Assembly: GCF_002797815.1 (NCBI RefSeq) | Contig: NZ_PGFJ01000001.1 | Coordinates: forward strand, 2,170,001-2,234,000 | Length of the DNA stretch: 64,000 nt | From: Mucilaginibacter auburnensis | Lineage (GTDB): Bacteria > Bacteroidota > Bacteroidia > Sphingobacteriales > Sphingobacteriaceae | Reading direction: 5' to 3' | Shown: one piece after another, positions 33,063-40,993 of the stretch | How the letters are laid out: the number at the start of each line of letters is the position of its first letter | How positions within the stretch are numbered: the first letter of the stretch is position 1 | The notes under the pieces: generated by a model | Told to the model about the DNA's origin: nothing | Seen by the model: only the letters and a program-made list of their open reading frames with translations | Database searches by the model: none | Position numbers and translations under genes: made by a program

Positions 33063-33605
33063 ATGCCAGGTAAAGTATTCAGCCAATTTGTTCTACCAAA
33101 TACACAGCAGGGTATGGTAAATTCGTTAAAGGAGATTCGCGGATTTATCAATGATTTTTTACCGGAACATGCCGCCAGCGAAGACCTTAATTATAAAGTT
33201 GAAATAGTAATTACCGAATTAATTACTAACGCCTTAAAGCATGTGAAGAATGCTGATAGCTTTATTCGTATTTATTTGGATAACAATTACCTTACAATTG
33301 AGAAAACCGACTTTGGCGCCCAGTTTAACCCCAATGGCTTTGCAAATATTTTTAAACAACAACCGGGTTATAAAATACTGCTATCCTATGACGAATTGCA
33401 CAGTTTGTACGCCTACCTTGAAAGTAACAATGTAGTCCGTTTTGTATGCGAAGCTAAACGGAACAGGAATAAAATCGACATTAACGGTGTAGGAGAGCAC
33501 TTCGGTATGGTGATTATATCCCGATCGGCAGAATCTTTCACGTATCATTATGATGCCGCTTCAGGCTTGAATAGGTTTAATGTACGTATGAAATTAAGTG
33601 CGTAG
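33063..33605 (+). CDS. HATPase-domain kinase of the RsbW/SpoIIAB type
   Basis: A 180-residue GHKL ATPase domain protein. Seen: the N-box VEIVITELITNALKHVKN (Glu and Asn for Mg-ATP), and the G1-like DFGAQFNPNGF. It would phosphorylate the STAS protein and sequester its target, as RsbW does. The C-terminal half (about 100-180) is longer and less typical than RsbW (about 145 residues), so this is a divergent member. It ends the operon; the next gene is convergent with an 7-bp gap. Confidence 0.78.
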   Translation: MPGKVFSQFVLPNTQQGMVNSLKEIRGFINDFLPEHAASEDLNYKVEIVITELITNALKHVKNADSFIRIYLDNNYLTIEKTDFGAQFNPNGFANIFKQQPGYKILLSYDELHSLYAYLESNNVVRFVCEAKRNRNKIDINGVGEHFGMVIISRSAESFTYHYDAASGLNRFNVRMKLSA

Positions 33606-33612
33606 ATTTTAT

Positions 33613-34455
33613 TTAAAGCATTTCGCTATCTATCATATCAAGTATAGCTTTGTCCTTGTTAATATCAAATTTTCGGGCGAAGTACTGCCCCGATGTTTTA
33701 AGCGCCTCCGCGTCATCAATGGAAAGTGTTTTTGGGCTTACACCCCCACCAGACCAGTCAATATACCTTAGATCGTTATTTTTCATCACATCACGGTAGC
33801 GCGAGTTGTAGAGTATAGTTTGAAAAATAAACTCGTCGGGTCCCCACGTTAGCTTAATAAAATTTCGAAGTTTCGGCGTATTGCGCCAGTGATCGCAGAT
33901 AAAAATTATGCATTCCCACGATACGGTAAACCATTGCGACCGGCCAACAGGTATCATGTTATCAGGCATTTTACGCGGCCCGAAAAGTCTGTTCACCATC
34001 TCCTGTAAAATATACCTGCCGGGCAATCTGAAATTATTAAAATGATAGGATTGTACACGCGGCATAGCCTCCAGCCATTCCGTATCAAATAACAAATAAT
34101 TCATGAACGCTTGCCCAGGGTGAGCGGCTAAAAGGTCATGTAATTCTTGTTGTGGCTTTAAAGGGTAATCCTGACCACTCAATAAATTAAGGTAGTCGTA
34201 GTTTTTTTTAAGTGATATGATCTCATAAAAACTATTGAGCGTGGCTTTCACAATGTTGTAGCTACCCCAATAAACTTTTACACGGTTCTTTATAAAATAT
34301 ACATTCCTGATTTTAGCAAGATGCTGAAATGCAGTTATATCTGTTTTTTTATCCAGGTGAATGTAAATATCAGCATCGTTATGCTGAAGCTTACCAAGCA
34401 AACGTTCCAACTGCTCAGGCTGACTATGGGCAAGTATCAAATGCGCCAATTTCAT
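33613..34455 (-). CDS. GT14-family beta-1,6-N-acetylglucosaminyltransferase-like protein
   Basis: A 280-residue glycosyltransferase of the core-2/I-branching (GT14) type. Seen: ILAHSQPEQLERLL at the N terminus, IYIHLDKKTD, VYWGSYNIVKATLNSF, LLSGQDYPLKP (about 92-102), GRSQWFTVSWECI (about 170-182), WGPDEFIFQTIL (about 203-214) and RYIDWSGGGVSPKTL (about 231-245). These match bacterial GT14 proteins, which probably add N-acetylglucosamine or a related sugar. No signal peptide or membrane helix is obvious. It stands between the partner-switching operon and an acyltransferase-3 gene. Confidence 0.82.
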   Translation of the reverse strand: MKLAHLILAHSQPEQLERLLGKLQHNDADIYIHLDKKTDITAFQHLAKIRNVYFIKNRVKVYWGSYNIVKATLNSFYEIISLKKNYDYLNLLSGQDYPLKPQQELHDLLAAHPGQAFMNYLLFDTEWLEAMPRVQSYHFNNFRLPGRYILQEMVNRLFGPRKMPDNMIPVGRSQWFTVSWECIIFICDHWRNTPKLRNFIKLTWGPDEFIFQTILYNSRYRDVMKNNDLRYIDWSGGGVSPKTLSIDDAEALKTSGQYFARKFDINKDKAILDMIDSEML

Positions 34456-34545
34456 TAGCTGCTAATTTAAATTTTGTGTTTTGTTGTTTTAGCTAACATA
34501 GCCGTGGTATATTCGTATAAGGCAATATACACTTATAGCATTTAA

Positions 34546-35661
34546 ATGAAAGAAAGATTTGAAGTACTCGATATTTTCAGGGGCATTTTTTCCAGCCTTG
34601 TGGTGTTTTTCCATATGAGTACTTTTTCCGATACGCCTGTTATTAATAACCGGTTTATTTTAAACTGCGATCTTTTTGTTGACTTTTTCTTTGTACTAAG
34701 CGGTTTTGTAATAGCGTATAGTTATCAATCTGTTTCAACGGGAGAAGAGCTGAACAGGTTTTATAAAAAGCGTTTTTTTAGGTTATACCCCTTACACTTT
34801 ATCGTATTGATGGCATTTGTTGCTATTGAGGTGCTCAAACATTTTGCAGCACCTTACGTACAGGTTAATAATTTAAATAACCCGGCCAATAACGTTACTA
34901 CTTTTCTAAGTAACCTGTTTTTATTGAACTCAGTTAAACTGCCCGGCGTAAATGATGTAAGCTGGAATATTGCAAGTTGGTCTATAAGCGCTGAAATGAT
35001 AGCTTATCTTGTTTTTGGAATTACCATTTTGCAGATTGGCAGAGGAAGGCTGGGGCAATACAGAGTTTGGATATTTGCGGGCGTAGCAATTGCAAGCGCA
35101 ACTGTTATGCATTTCTTTACCGGTACCTTTGGTTTGCTATACACATTTAATTATGGCTTTTTACGAGGCATAACCGGCTTCTTTACAGGGGTTCTGTGCT
35201 TTACCACATTCAATGTCAATAAAACTGAAATCCGTAATAAAGGTAACGGCTTATTCAGCTTTTTAGAGATTTTAATGCTGGCAACAACCATCACGCTTGT
35301 TTGCTACGGCGAAACTTTCAAGACCTACGGTTTTGTATATCTGGCTGCCTTCTTCGTTACCATATTGGTATTTGCTTTTGAGAAAGGATGGTTATCAACT
35401 CAGCTAAAAAAATCAAAGTTCTTACATACAACAGGCCGGTATTCCTACTCAATATACATGATCCATACACTTATTTTGAGTTTGTTCAACGTGGTGTTTT
35501 TTCGTGTGCTAAAGTTGCCGCCATCGGCATATGCTTATATGTTTATTGTAAATTATGCTATTATTTGGGTAGCATCCGCCTGGACCTTCAAGCACATTGA
35601 AATGCGATTTAATGTGTCTGGGAAAAAAGAGCCTGGCAAAAAAGGTTGGTGGGTTTGGTAG
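34546..35661 (+). CDS. Acyltransferase family 3 membrane protein
   Basis: A 371-residue integral membrane O-acyltransferase with about ten hydrophobic helices. Family signatures seen: DIFRGIFSSLVVFFHMS near residues 8-24 (Arg and His thought to be catalytic), DFFFVLSGFVIAYSYQ near 45-60, KKRFFRLYPLHFIVL near 76-90, and the C-terminal YSIYMIHTLIL helix with its conserved His. These proteins acetylate exported polysaccharides, peptidoglycan or lipids. Position next to glycosyltransferases suggests a polysaccharide acceptor. It ends in a hairpin (35651-35681) overlapping its stop. Confidence 0.87.
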   Translation: MKERFEVLDIFRGIFSSLVVFFHMSTFSDTPVINNRFILNCDLFVDFFFVLSGFVIAYSYQSVSTGEELNRFYKKRFFRLYPLHFIVLMAFVAIEVLKHFAAPYVQVNNLNNPANNVTTFLSNLFLLNSVKLPGVNDVSWNIASWSISAEMIAYLVFGITILQIGRGRLGQYRVWIFAGVAIASATVMHFFTGTFGLLYTFNYGFLRGITGFFTGVLCFTTFNVNKTEIRNKGNGLFSFLEILMLATTITLVCYGETFKTYGFVYLAAFFVTILVFAFEKGWLSTQLKKSKFLHTTGRYSYSIYMIHTLILSLFNVVFFRVLKLPPSAYAYMFIVNYAIIWVASAWTFKHIEMRFNVSGKKEPGKKGWWVW

Positions 35662-35681
35662 TTTATTAAATTACCAAACCC
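35651..35681. terminator. Hairpin at the end of the acyltransferase-3 gene
   Basis: Ten-bp stem (35651-35660 with 35672-35681), 11-nt loop, between two convergent genes. There is no T-run on the plus strand, but on the minus strand a T-rich stretch follows after 6 bases, so it may mainly serve the minus-strand yceI-like gene. Its left arm is inside the coding sequence. Confidence 0.4.
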
Positions 35682-35691
35682 TATTCACGTC

Positions 35692-36273
35692 TTATTCCCG
35701 TTGATTAGTCTCAATACTTTTGGCTGAAACAAATAAAGTAAAAGCAATATCAAAAGTGTTTCGTATAGCTTTGTCTCCTAAACCCGCAAAGAAGCTGTTT
35801 GAATTATAAACAATGCCATACTTGGTACGGTCAATAATTGCGGTTCCCGTTACAACATAATCATTATTTTCTTTAGAGATACTAACCGGAAAGCTTACCG
35901 TGCCTGTTTTGTTTTTAATGGTCAATGTGCCCAGCGCCTGGCCATGAATTATTGATTTGATAATCACTCTGCTTTGCGGATATGTTTTTACATCAAAAAA
36001 CTCTTTATCCTTTAGGTGTGTCATCATGTCTTCATTGTCTTGCTTAAGGCTACCCATATCAACTGTTATATTAGCACTTGTTATTTTGTTGCCCCTAAGT
36101 GTTACAAAGCCTGTTTTTAATTTTAGTGTACCCGCAGGCGCGTAGCTTCCAATTTCTGCATGGCCTATCCAATTAATTATGCTCTTTTTTAAATCTACCG
36201 GTAATTTCTTTTGAGCCAATACAGAACTTAATGTTATAAAGAACAAAAGCAACGTGTAAGTGATTTTTTTCAT
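35692..36273 (-). CDS. YceI-family periplasmic protein
   Basis: A 193-residue exported protein with signal peptide (cleavage at VLAQ, about residue 20) and a YceI lipocalin-like domain, beginning LKKSIINWIGHAEIG and including GTLKLKTGFVTLRGNKITSANITVDM, and TIKNKTGTVSFPVSI. The family binds long isoprenoid or fatty-acyl ligands in a hydrophobic pocket; the ligand here is unknown. It lies 5 bases downstream of another secreted-protein gene on the same strand, so they are likely co-expressed. Confidence 0.85.
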   Translation of the reverse strand: MKKITYTLLLFFITLSSVLAQKKLPVDLKKSIINWIGHAEIGSYAPAGTLKLKTGFVTLRGNKITSANITVDMGSLKQDNEDMMTHLKDKEFFDVKTYPQSRVIIKSIIHGQALGTLTIKNKTGTVSFPVSISKENNDYVVTGTAIIDRTKYGIVYNSNSFFAGLGDKAIRNTFDIAFTLFVSAKSIETNQRE

Positions 36274-36278
36274 GGCGA

Positions 36279-36779
36279 TTAATTGTTAGCGTTTAAAATT
36301 TTTCCTTCAGTTTCTATTAAGGCATATCCCTTGTATCGAGTGCCGTTGCTGTCTTCAGCAATAATGTACCAAAGCGCATCGCCGCCATATGCTTGCTTTC
36401 CGTAACGCCAATTCTTCTCGTAGGTGAAGGTTTTGTTTGGTTTAAGCCTGCCACCTTTACAATTAAATGCCTTTGCAAATTCATCTGTCGAGAGTCTCAC
36501 GTTAGATTGCCAGCCTTTTTCATTATACCATATAAAGCTGCCACATTCAATTACTTTTAAATTTTTGGCAACTGACATTGCCGAGGTGCTATGCTTCCAG
36601 TAATACGTGCTGTCAATTAACTCAGGATAGCATGGGTTGGGGTTGTGCCACAATAATACGCCTACCGGCAGTTCCTGAAGCTTATCTGGCAATACACGGC
36701 TTTTGTTACTCCACACACTTTGAGCGTTTGTGAGAGTACAGCAGGTCATAAACGCAAAAAATAAAAATGTTCTGTTCAT
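36279..36779 (-). CDS. Secreted protein of unknown function
   Basis: A 166-residue exported protein, signal peptide MNRTFLFFAFMTCCTLTNAQ (cleavage near residue 20), with a Trp- and Cys-containing mature part (ECGSFIWYNEKGWQS, FNCKGGRLKPNKTFTYEKNWRYG). The ATG at 36779 was chosen; a TTG-initiated frame begins 8 codons earlier but the methionine directly precedes a normal signal peptide. I do not recognise a family. It is the upstream gene of a pair with the YceI-like gene (5-bp gap). Confidence 0.6.
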   Translation of the reverse strand: MNRTFLFFAFMTCCTLTNAQSVWSNKSRVLPDKLQELPVGVLLWHNPNPCYPELIDSTYYWKHSTSAMSVAKNLKVIECGSFIWYNEKGWQSNVRLSTDEFAKAFNCKGGRLKPNKTFTYEKNWRYGKQAYGGDALWYIIAEDSNGTRYKGYALIETEGKILNANN

Positions 36780-36870
36780 CTGACTATTGATTTGTTTAGC
36801 CAAATGTGACGTAAAAAGAAAAGCTCATCGCCTCAAGAAGCAATTTGAGACGTCCCAATTAATTTGAGAC

Positions 36871-37968
36871 TTAATTACCGATAAAATCGGAAGGAGATTT
36901 ACCCGTTTGCTCTTTAAAAGTACGGTTAAAGGTAGCCTTTGAGTTAAAGCCCGATTCGTAAGCTATAGCAAGCAGCGTAAATTTTTCCAGATCGGCCGTT
37001 TTAAATCTTTGCTTAACTTCTTCAATCCGGAAACTATTTACGTAGCTGTTAAATGATTTTCCAAACGCTATATTGATGGTAGTTGATACCGTTTTGGTTG
37101 GTAATTTTAAATATAGTGCAAGGTCGGCAAGTGTAAGGTCCGCGTTGAGATATAATTTATCATTTACCATTACGAAATTGATCTTTTCCATTATTGCTTG
37201 ATCTATCAACAGCGCAGAAGTGACTTCAACTTTTGAAGGCGAGGGTTCAAAAGTTATATTAGTAGATGACTGCTGCATGCCAACTATGCCTATACAATAA
37301 ATTACCAGACACAGCAAATTAGTTGAAAAATCATACCTGTAATAGGTGTTTTCAAAGTCGCGCAGATAGGCCTCAAAAAACCATGTTACACAAACCGTTA
37401 CCAAAATGAGCAAAGCAGTTTTTAACCAGTTAAGCATTTTTTTTGAAAGGTTTGAATAATTATCATTCAGCCATAAACGATATTTTTTAAGGTAAAGAAT
37501 TGAAAGTGAAAGGTAAATAACTAATGAAAGCCAGGTGCCATCATATTCAACGCGATAGGTGTAAGGCCTATGAATATTCTCCCATACTATATATTTTCCG
37601 TTGTAGCTTTTAAAGGTTACTACCCAATAAAATAACGCTTGTATAAATACCGGAATAAAGTGAAGTAGATTTTTTTTGGTTAAGCTGAATTTTTTGTTGG
37701 TGATAGCCTGAACATAAAAGTAAATAAGTGGGCCGAAGCTAAAGGAGTAATAAATTGGGAGAAAATAGAGATCAGGCCGTTGGCCATAAATGTCAGATGC
37801 TCTGAAAAACGCATCAATAATCCACCCGGTTATGGCTAAGGTAAGCGCACCTAATATGCGGTTTGCAGTTTTGTTTTTATGAGAAAAGAATAGGAGTAAT
37901 GAAAAAAACAACCCTAAACTTATTGCAGCTAAGTAAAGGATGACTGACAATCCAATGGTTATTTTCAT
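36871..37968 (-). CDS. Membrane-anchored AraC-family transcription regulator
   Basis: A 365-residue protein with seven or eight hydrophobic helices in the N-terminal two-thirds (about 6-28, 38-58, 68-90, 98-118, 142-160, 178-197, 207-226) and a C-terminal AraC-type DNA-binding domain (about 258-362): LTLADLALYLKLPTKTVST as the first helix-turn-helix and FTLLAIAYESGFNSKATFNRTFKEQTGKSPSDF as the second (signature GFNSKATFNRTFK). The membrane part is of the 7TM-type sensor seen in many Bacteroidetes AraC proteins, which probably detects an unknown ligand and acts on nearby genes. The target is unknown, but the secreted-protein/yceI pair downstream is a candidate. Confidence 0.87.
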   Translation of the reverse strand: MKITIGLSVILYLAAISLGLFFSLLLFFSHKNKTANRILGALTLAITGWIIDAFFRASDIYGQRPDLYFLPIYYSFSFGPLIYFYVQAITNKKFSLTKKNLLHFIPVFIQALFYWVVTFKSYNGKYIVWENIHRPYTYRVEYDGTWLSLVIYLSLSILYLKKYRLWLNDNYSNLSKKMLNWLKTALLILVTVCVTWFFEAYLRDFENTYYRYDFSTNLLCLVIYCIGIVGMQQSSTNITFEPSPSKVEVTSALLIDQAIMEKINFVMVNDKLYLNADLTLADLALYLKLPTKTVSTTINIAFGKSFNSYVNSFRIEEVKQRFKTADLEKFTLLAIAYESGFNSKATFNRTFKEQTGKSPSDFIGN

Positions 37969-38043
37969 TAATTGCTAAATTTTAGCCAATATACAATGTG
38001 CAGGTACGATTTAAAAATCAGTAGGGTAGAAGTGAGGATCTTT

Positions 38044-38090
38044 AAACACAAAACGGCCCCCGAATGTACTTCGGGGGCCGTTTTGTGTTT
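38044..38090 (-). terminator. mdh: Strong terminator downstream of mdh
   Basis: Perfect 21-bp stem (38044-38064 with 38070-38090, 5-nt loop) with AAAACA/TGTTTT flanks. It lies 13 bases past the mdh stop and upstream of the AraC-type gene. Confidence 0.9.
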
Positions 38091-38102
38091 TCTTGTTTAT
38101 TG

Positions 38103-39041
38103 TTAGATCAGGTTACTATCAACTAATACCTGGTTCATTGCACGAACGGCATCAGCGCTTTTGTTGAAGGCGGCTTGCTCATCAGCAGTCAAACTGTAAT
38201 CAACAATTTTCTCCCATCCGTTTTTACCTAAAACAACAGGAACAACTAATGAAATGTCAGACTGGCCATACTCACCATCCAAAGCAACACCACAAGAGAT
38301 GAGTTTCTTTTGGTCACGAACAATCGATTCAACCATAAAAGCTGTACCCGCACCTGGCGCATACCATGCAGAAGTGCCGATCAATTTAGTTAAAGTAGCA
38401 CCGCCAACCATGGTAGCAGCTACAACTTTTTCCTGTTGCTCTTTACTTAAGAATTTAGTAACAGGTACACTGTTCCAGTAGGCGTGGTTGATCAAAGGTA
38501 TCATGGTAGTATCACCATGACCGCCAATAACAACAGCGTTAAGGTCGGCAGGAGAGCAGCCCAGTTCCTGGCTCAGGTAGTATTTAAACCTTGCAGAGTC
38601 TAAAGCACCACCCATACCTATAATACGGTTTTTAGGCAAGCCCGATGTTTTTAGTGTAAGGTAGTTCATAGTATCCATAGGATTTGATACTACTATGATA
38701 ATGGTGTTCGGAGAATATTTCAGAATGTTCTCGGTAACGCTTTTAACAATACCGGCGTTTGTACCAATTAATTCTTCGCGGGTCATACCTGGCTTACGCG
38801 GCAGCCCAGAGGTAATTACAACTACTTCTGAATCTGCAGTAGCGGCATAATCATTGGTAACACCTTTAATTTTTGTATCAAACTCCAAAAGAGCTGCAGT
38901 TTGCATCATATCAATTGCTTTACCCTCTGCAAAGCCTTCTTTGATATCTAACAAAATAAGTTCTTCAGCCAGTTCTTTCCTTGCAATGTTATCTGCGCAA
39001 GTAGCGCCTACTGCACCGGCACCCACAACGGTTATTTTCAT
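38103..39041 (-). CDS. mdh: Malate dehydrogenase, NAD-dependent (LDH-like type)
   Basis: A 312-residue tricarboxylic-acid-cycle enzyme oxidising malate to oxaloacetate. Seen: NAD-binding GAGAVGATCADNIAR (about 8-22), LLDIKEGFAEGKA with the Asp that binds NAD, substrate Arg in GLPRKPGMTREEL (about 80-92), VVSNPMDTM (about 117-125), Arg in NRIIGMGGALDSARF and the catalytic His in GGHGDTTMIPL (about 173-183). The motif set is the bacterial MDH of the LDH-like type. The ATG at 39041 (MKITVVGAG) was chosen; the frame reads back to a TTG at 39086 with no family sequence. The gene is transcribed alone, divergent from glnA. Confidence 0.93.
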   Translation of the reverse strand: MKITVVGAGAVGATCADNIARKELAEELILLDIKEGFAEGKAIDMMQTAALLEFDTKIKGVTNDYAATADSEVVVITSGLPRKPGMTREELIGTNAGIVKSVTENILKYSPNTIIIVVSNPMDTMNYLTLKTSGLPKNRIIGMGGALDSARFKYYLSQELGCSPADLNAVVIGGHGDTTMIPLINHAYWNSVPVTKFLSKEQQEKVVAATMVGGATLTKLIGTSAWYAPGAGTAFMVESIVRDQKKLISCGVALDGEYGQSDISLVVPVVLGKNGWEKIVDYSLTADEQAAFNKSADAVRAMNQVLVDSNLI

Positions 39042-39336
39042 GATATTATTTGGTTTATTTAATAGATGATTAAAACTTGTGCGCAATTTTACTAAAAAAT
39101 TTATGCAAAAAATGCTGTAAAGACGCTAATTATTAAAAAGATAATACTACAACGGTTTAGAGGGTTTAGTATTGCTAATAATTATTTAACATATAACTTA
39201 ATACATGCAATTTTATTCTTTAAATACCAATGAACGCTTGCGTAATTACTTTAAGTATACGAAGAATAGGATTTTTAATATAAAACTGTAATAATTTTAT
39301 GTGATTTTAAATTTTTTTATGGTTTTTGTGATAATA
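39042..39336. other. AT-rich intergenic interval, no feature seen
   Basis: About 295 bases upstream of both mdh and the glnA promoter. Beyond AT-richness and likely promoter signals for mdh I see no RNA gene, repeat or short ORF with support. Confidence 0.6.
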
Positions 39337-39369
39337 TTTGCAAAAAACAGAATTATTATTTTAGATTTG
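39337..39369 (+). promoter_or_regulatory. glnA: Putative glnA promoter
   Basis: TTTG at 39337-39340, a 21-nt spacer, and TAGATTTG at 39362-39369, a full match to the Bacteroidetes TTTG / TAnnTTTG promoter. A small hairpin (39382-39400) lies right after the expected start point. Confidence 0.6.
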
Positions 39370-39436
39370 TCTTCATAAAGAGATTTACGAGCGTAAAATC
39401 CCCTAATTGAATCAAACTTTCAAAAATAAATTAAAA

Positions 39437-40447
39437 ATGGCAACTAAACTCGAGTACATTTGGCTTGATGGCTACAAACCAACTCAAAGCCTGCGTAGTA
39501 AAACTAAAATTGTTAAAAGTTTCAGTGGAAAAGTTGAAGATCTGGATAACTGGAGCTTCGATGGTTCATCAACTGAGCAGGCACCAGGTGGTTCTTCAGA
39601 TTGTATCCTGAAGCCTGTGTTTACTTGTCCTGATCCGGGAAGAAAAGATGCGTACTTAGTAATGTGTGAGGTATTAGATTCAAAAGGTCAGCCTCATGAG
39701 TCAAACGGTCGTGCTCATATTGAAGATGATGATAATGATTTCTGGTTTGGTTTTGAGCAGGAGTATTTCCTTTGGGATCCTTCAACCAACAAGCCGCTTG
39801 GTTTCCCTGCAAACGGTTACCCGGCGCCACAAGGCCCTTACTATTGTTCAGTTGGCGCTAACAATGCTTACGGTCGTGAAATTGTTGAAGAGCATTTAGA
39901 CGTATGTTTAGAGGCAGGCTTAAACGTTGAAGGTATTAATGCGGAAGTTGCTGCAGGTCAGTGGGAATTCCAAATTTTTGCTAAAGGCGCTAAAGAAGCA
40001 GGTGACCAGATCTGGGTTGCACGTTACTTGTTAGAAAGAATAGGCGAGAAATACGGAGTATCAATTAACTGGCATTGCAAACCACTTGGTCAATTAGACT
40101 GGAATGGTTCTGGTATGCACGCGAACTTCTCAAACACTTTATTACGTACAGCAAATAGCGAAGAGAAATTTAAAGCAGTTTGCGAGGCTTTCCGCCCTGC
40201 AGTTGCTGATTGTATTGCTGTTTATGGTGCTGATAATGATCAACGCTTAACCGGTAAACACGAAACAGCTTCAATCCACGACTTTAGCTATGGTGTATCT
40301 GATCGTGGCGCTTCGATCCGTATCCCTCTTTATGCAGTTGATCACAACTGGAGCGGCTATCTGGAAGATCGTCGTCCAAACTCAGCTGCAGATCCATACA
40401 AAGTTGCAGCAGTTATTATCAAAACTGTAAAATCAGCTAAGATATAA
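39437..40447 (+). CDS. glnA: Glutamine synthetase, type II (eukaryote-like)
   Basis: A 336-residue enzyme making glutamine from glutamate, ammonia and ATP. Length and motifs are those of GSII: LEYIWLDGYKPTQSLRSKT, WSFDGSSTEQAPGGSSDCIL, FGFEQEYFLWD (metal-binding Glu), GINAEVAAGQWEFQI, NWHCKPLGQLDWNGSGMHANFS (catalytic His), RLTGKHETASIHDFSYGVSDRGASIRIP, and YLEDRRPNSAADPYKV at the C terminus. The start is ATG at 39437 (MATKLEY); an in-frame TTG at 39407 gives an extra 10 residues of low confidence. A strong promoter lies upstream and an attenuated hairpin follows it. It leads a group of genes concerned with glutamyl chemistry. Confidence 0.93.
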   Translation: MATKLEYIWLDGYKPTQSLRSKTKIVKSFSGKVEDLDNWSFDGSSTEQAPGGSSDCILKPVFTCPDPGRKDAYLVMCEVLDSKGQPHESNGRAHIEDDDNDFWFGFEQEYFLWDPSTNKPLGFPANGYPAPQGPYYCSVGANNAYGREIVEEHLDVCLEAGLNVEGINAEVAAGQWEFQIFAKGAKEAGDQIWVARYLLERIGEKYGVSINWHCKPLGQLDWNGSGMHANFSNTLLRTANSEEKFKAVCEAFRPAVADCIAVYGADNDQRLTGKHETASIHDFSYGVSDRGASIRIPLYAVDHNWSGYLEDRRPNSAADPYKVAAVIIKTVKSAKI

Positions 40448-40469
40448 TCACTCTAAAGCTTATATAATT

Positions 40470-40506
40470 AATCCCTTCCGGCTCAGGTCGCGAAGGGATT
40501 TTTTTA
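40470..40506 (+). terminator. glnA: Rho-independent terminator of glnA
   Basis: Nine-bp stem (40470-40478 with 40492-40500, 13-nt loop) followed by TTTTTT. It overlaps the stop codon of the convergent cyclotransferase-like gene. Confidence 0.85.
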
Positions 40507-40902
40507 TTTGTGTTGTCTGTAAGCAAAATAATTGCCAGAGGTTATTTCTATAAGTCCATCAACAGGTAAGTTGTAGAGATAAATCCAGCACTTTAAATGC
40601 CCGCTTTGCGTTTCAATTTCAAAAAGTCGTCTGATGAATAGGTTTGGTTGCAGTTGATCATCGCCATATCCTTCATAATCATCTAAAACCCGGAGGTTTG
40701 TTTCAATATTATTGAGCTGATAGATTTTACCTTTCAATTGATAACCTTCATTATCTAAAATTGCACCTGGATATTCGCCAATATCGTAGAGCTTACCTAT
40801 AGCAAAACCTTCATCAATAAGTACAGCATTACGCTGTAGATAAAGTCCGAATTCATTTTGACTATCCATTAATGAGCCGTATATAAAAAGCAGATCTGTC
40901 AT
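40504..40902 (-). CDS. Gamma-glutamylcyclotransferase-family protein
   Basis: A 132-residue protein of the GGCT/AIG2-like fold. N-terminal LLFIYGSLMDSQ carries the YGSL motif, followed by GKLYDIGEYPGAIL and the predicted catalytic Glu region NIETNLRVLDDYEGYG. The family releases 5-oxoproline from gamma-glutamyl amines, or cleaves amide bonds of gamma-glutamyl compounds. It converges on glnA and is divergent from a gamma-glutamyl-ligase-like gene, a suggestive pairing. Substrate unknown. Confidence 0.75.
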   Translation of the reverse strand: MTDLLFIYGSLMDSQNEFGLYLQRNAVLIDEGFAIGKLYDIGEYPGAILDNEGYQLKGKIYQLNNIETNLRVLDDYEGYGDDQLQPNLFIRRLFEIETQSGHLKCWIYLYNLPVDGLIEITSGNYFAYRQHK

Positions 40903-40993
40903 TTAAAAACTAATATAAAGTTTTAGGTTTTATAGGTGGCAAAGTTTAAAATATTTGCTTTTATAGCTATCTTGGTAAAGTTTATCTACATAC

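Noticed and set aside
38044..38090. Recombination site or attC-like element
   Set aside because: Perfect stem with flanking A/T runs next to the mdh stop is a plain terminator.
39042..39086. TTG-initiated extension of mdh
   Set aside because: Conserved MDH sequence starts at the ATG at 39041.
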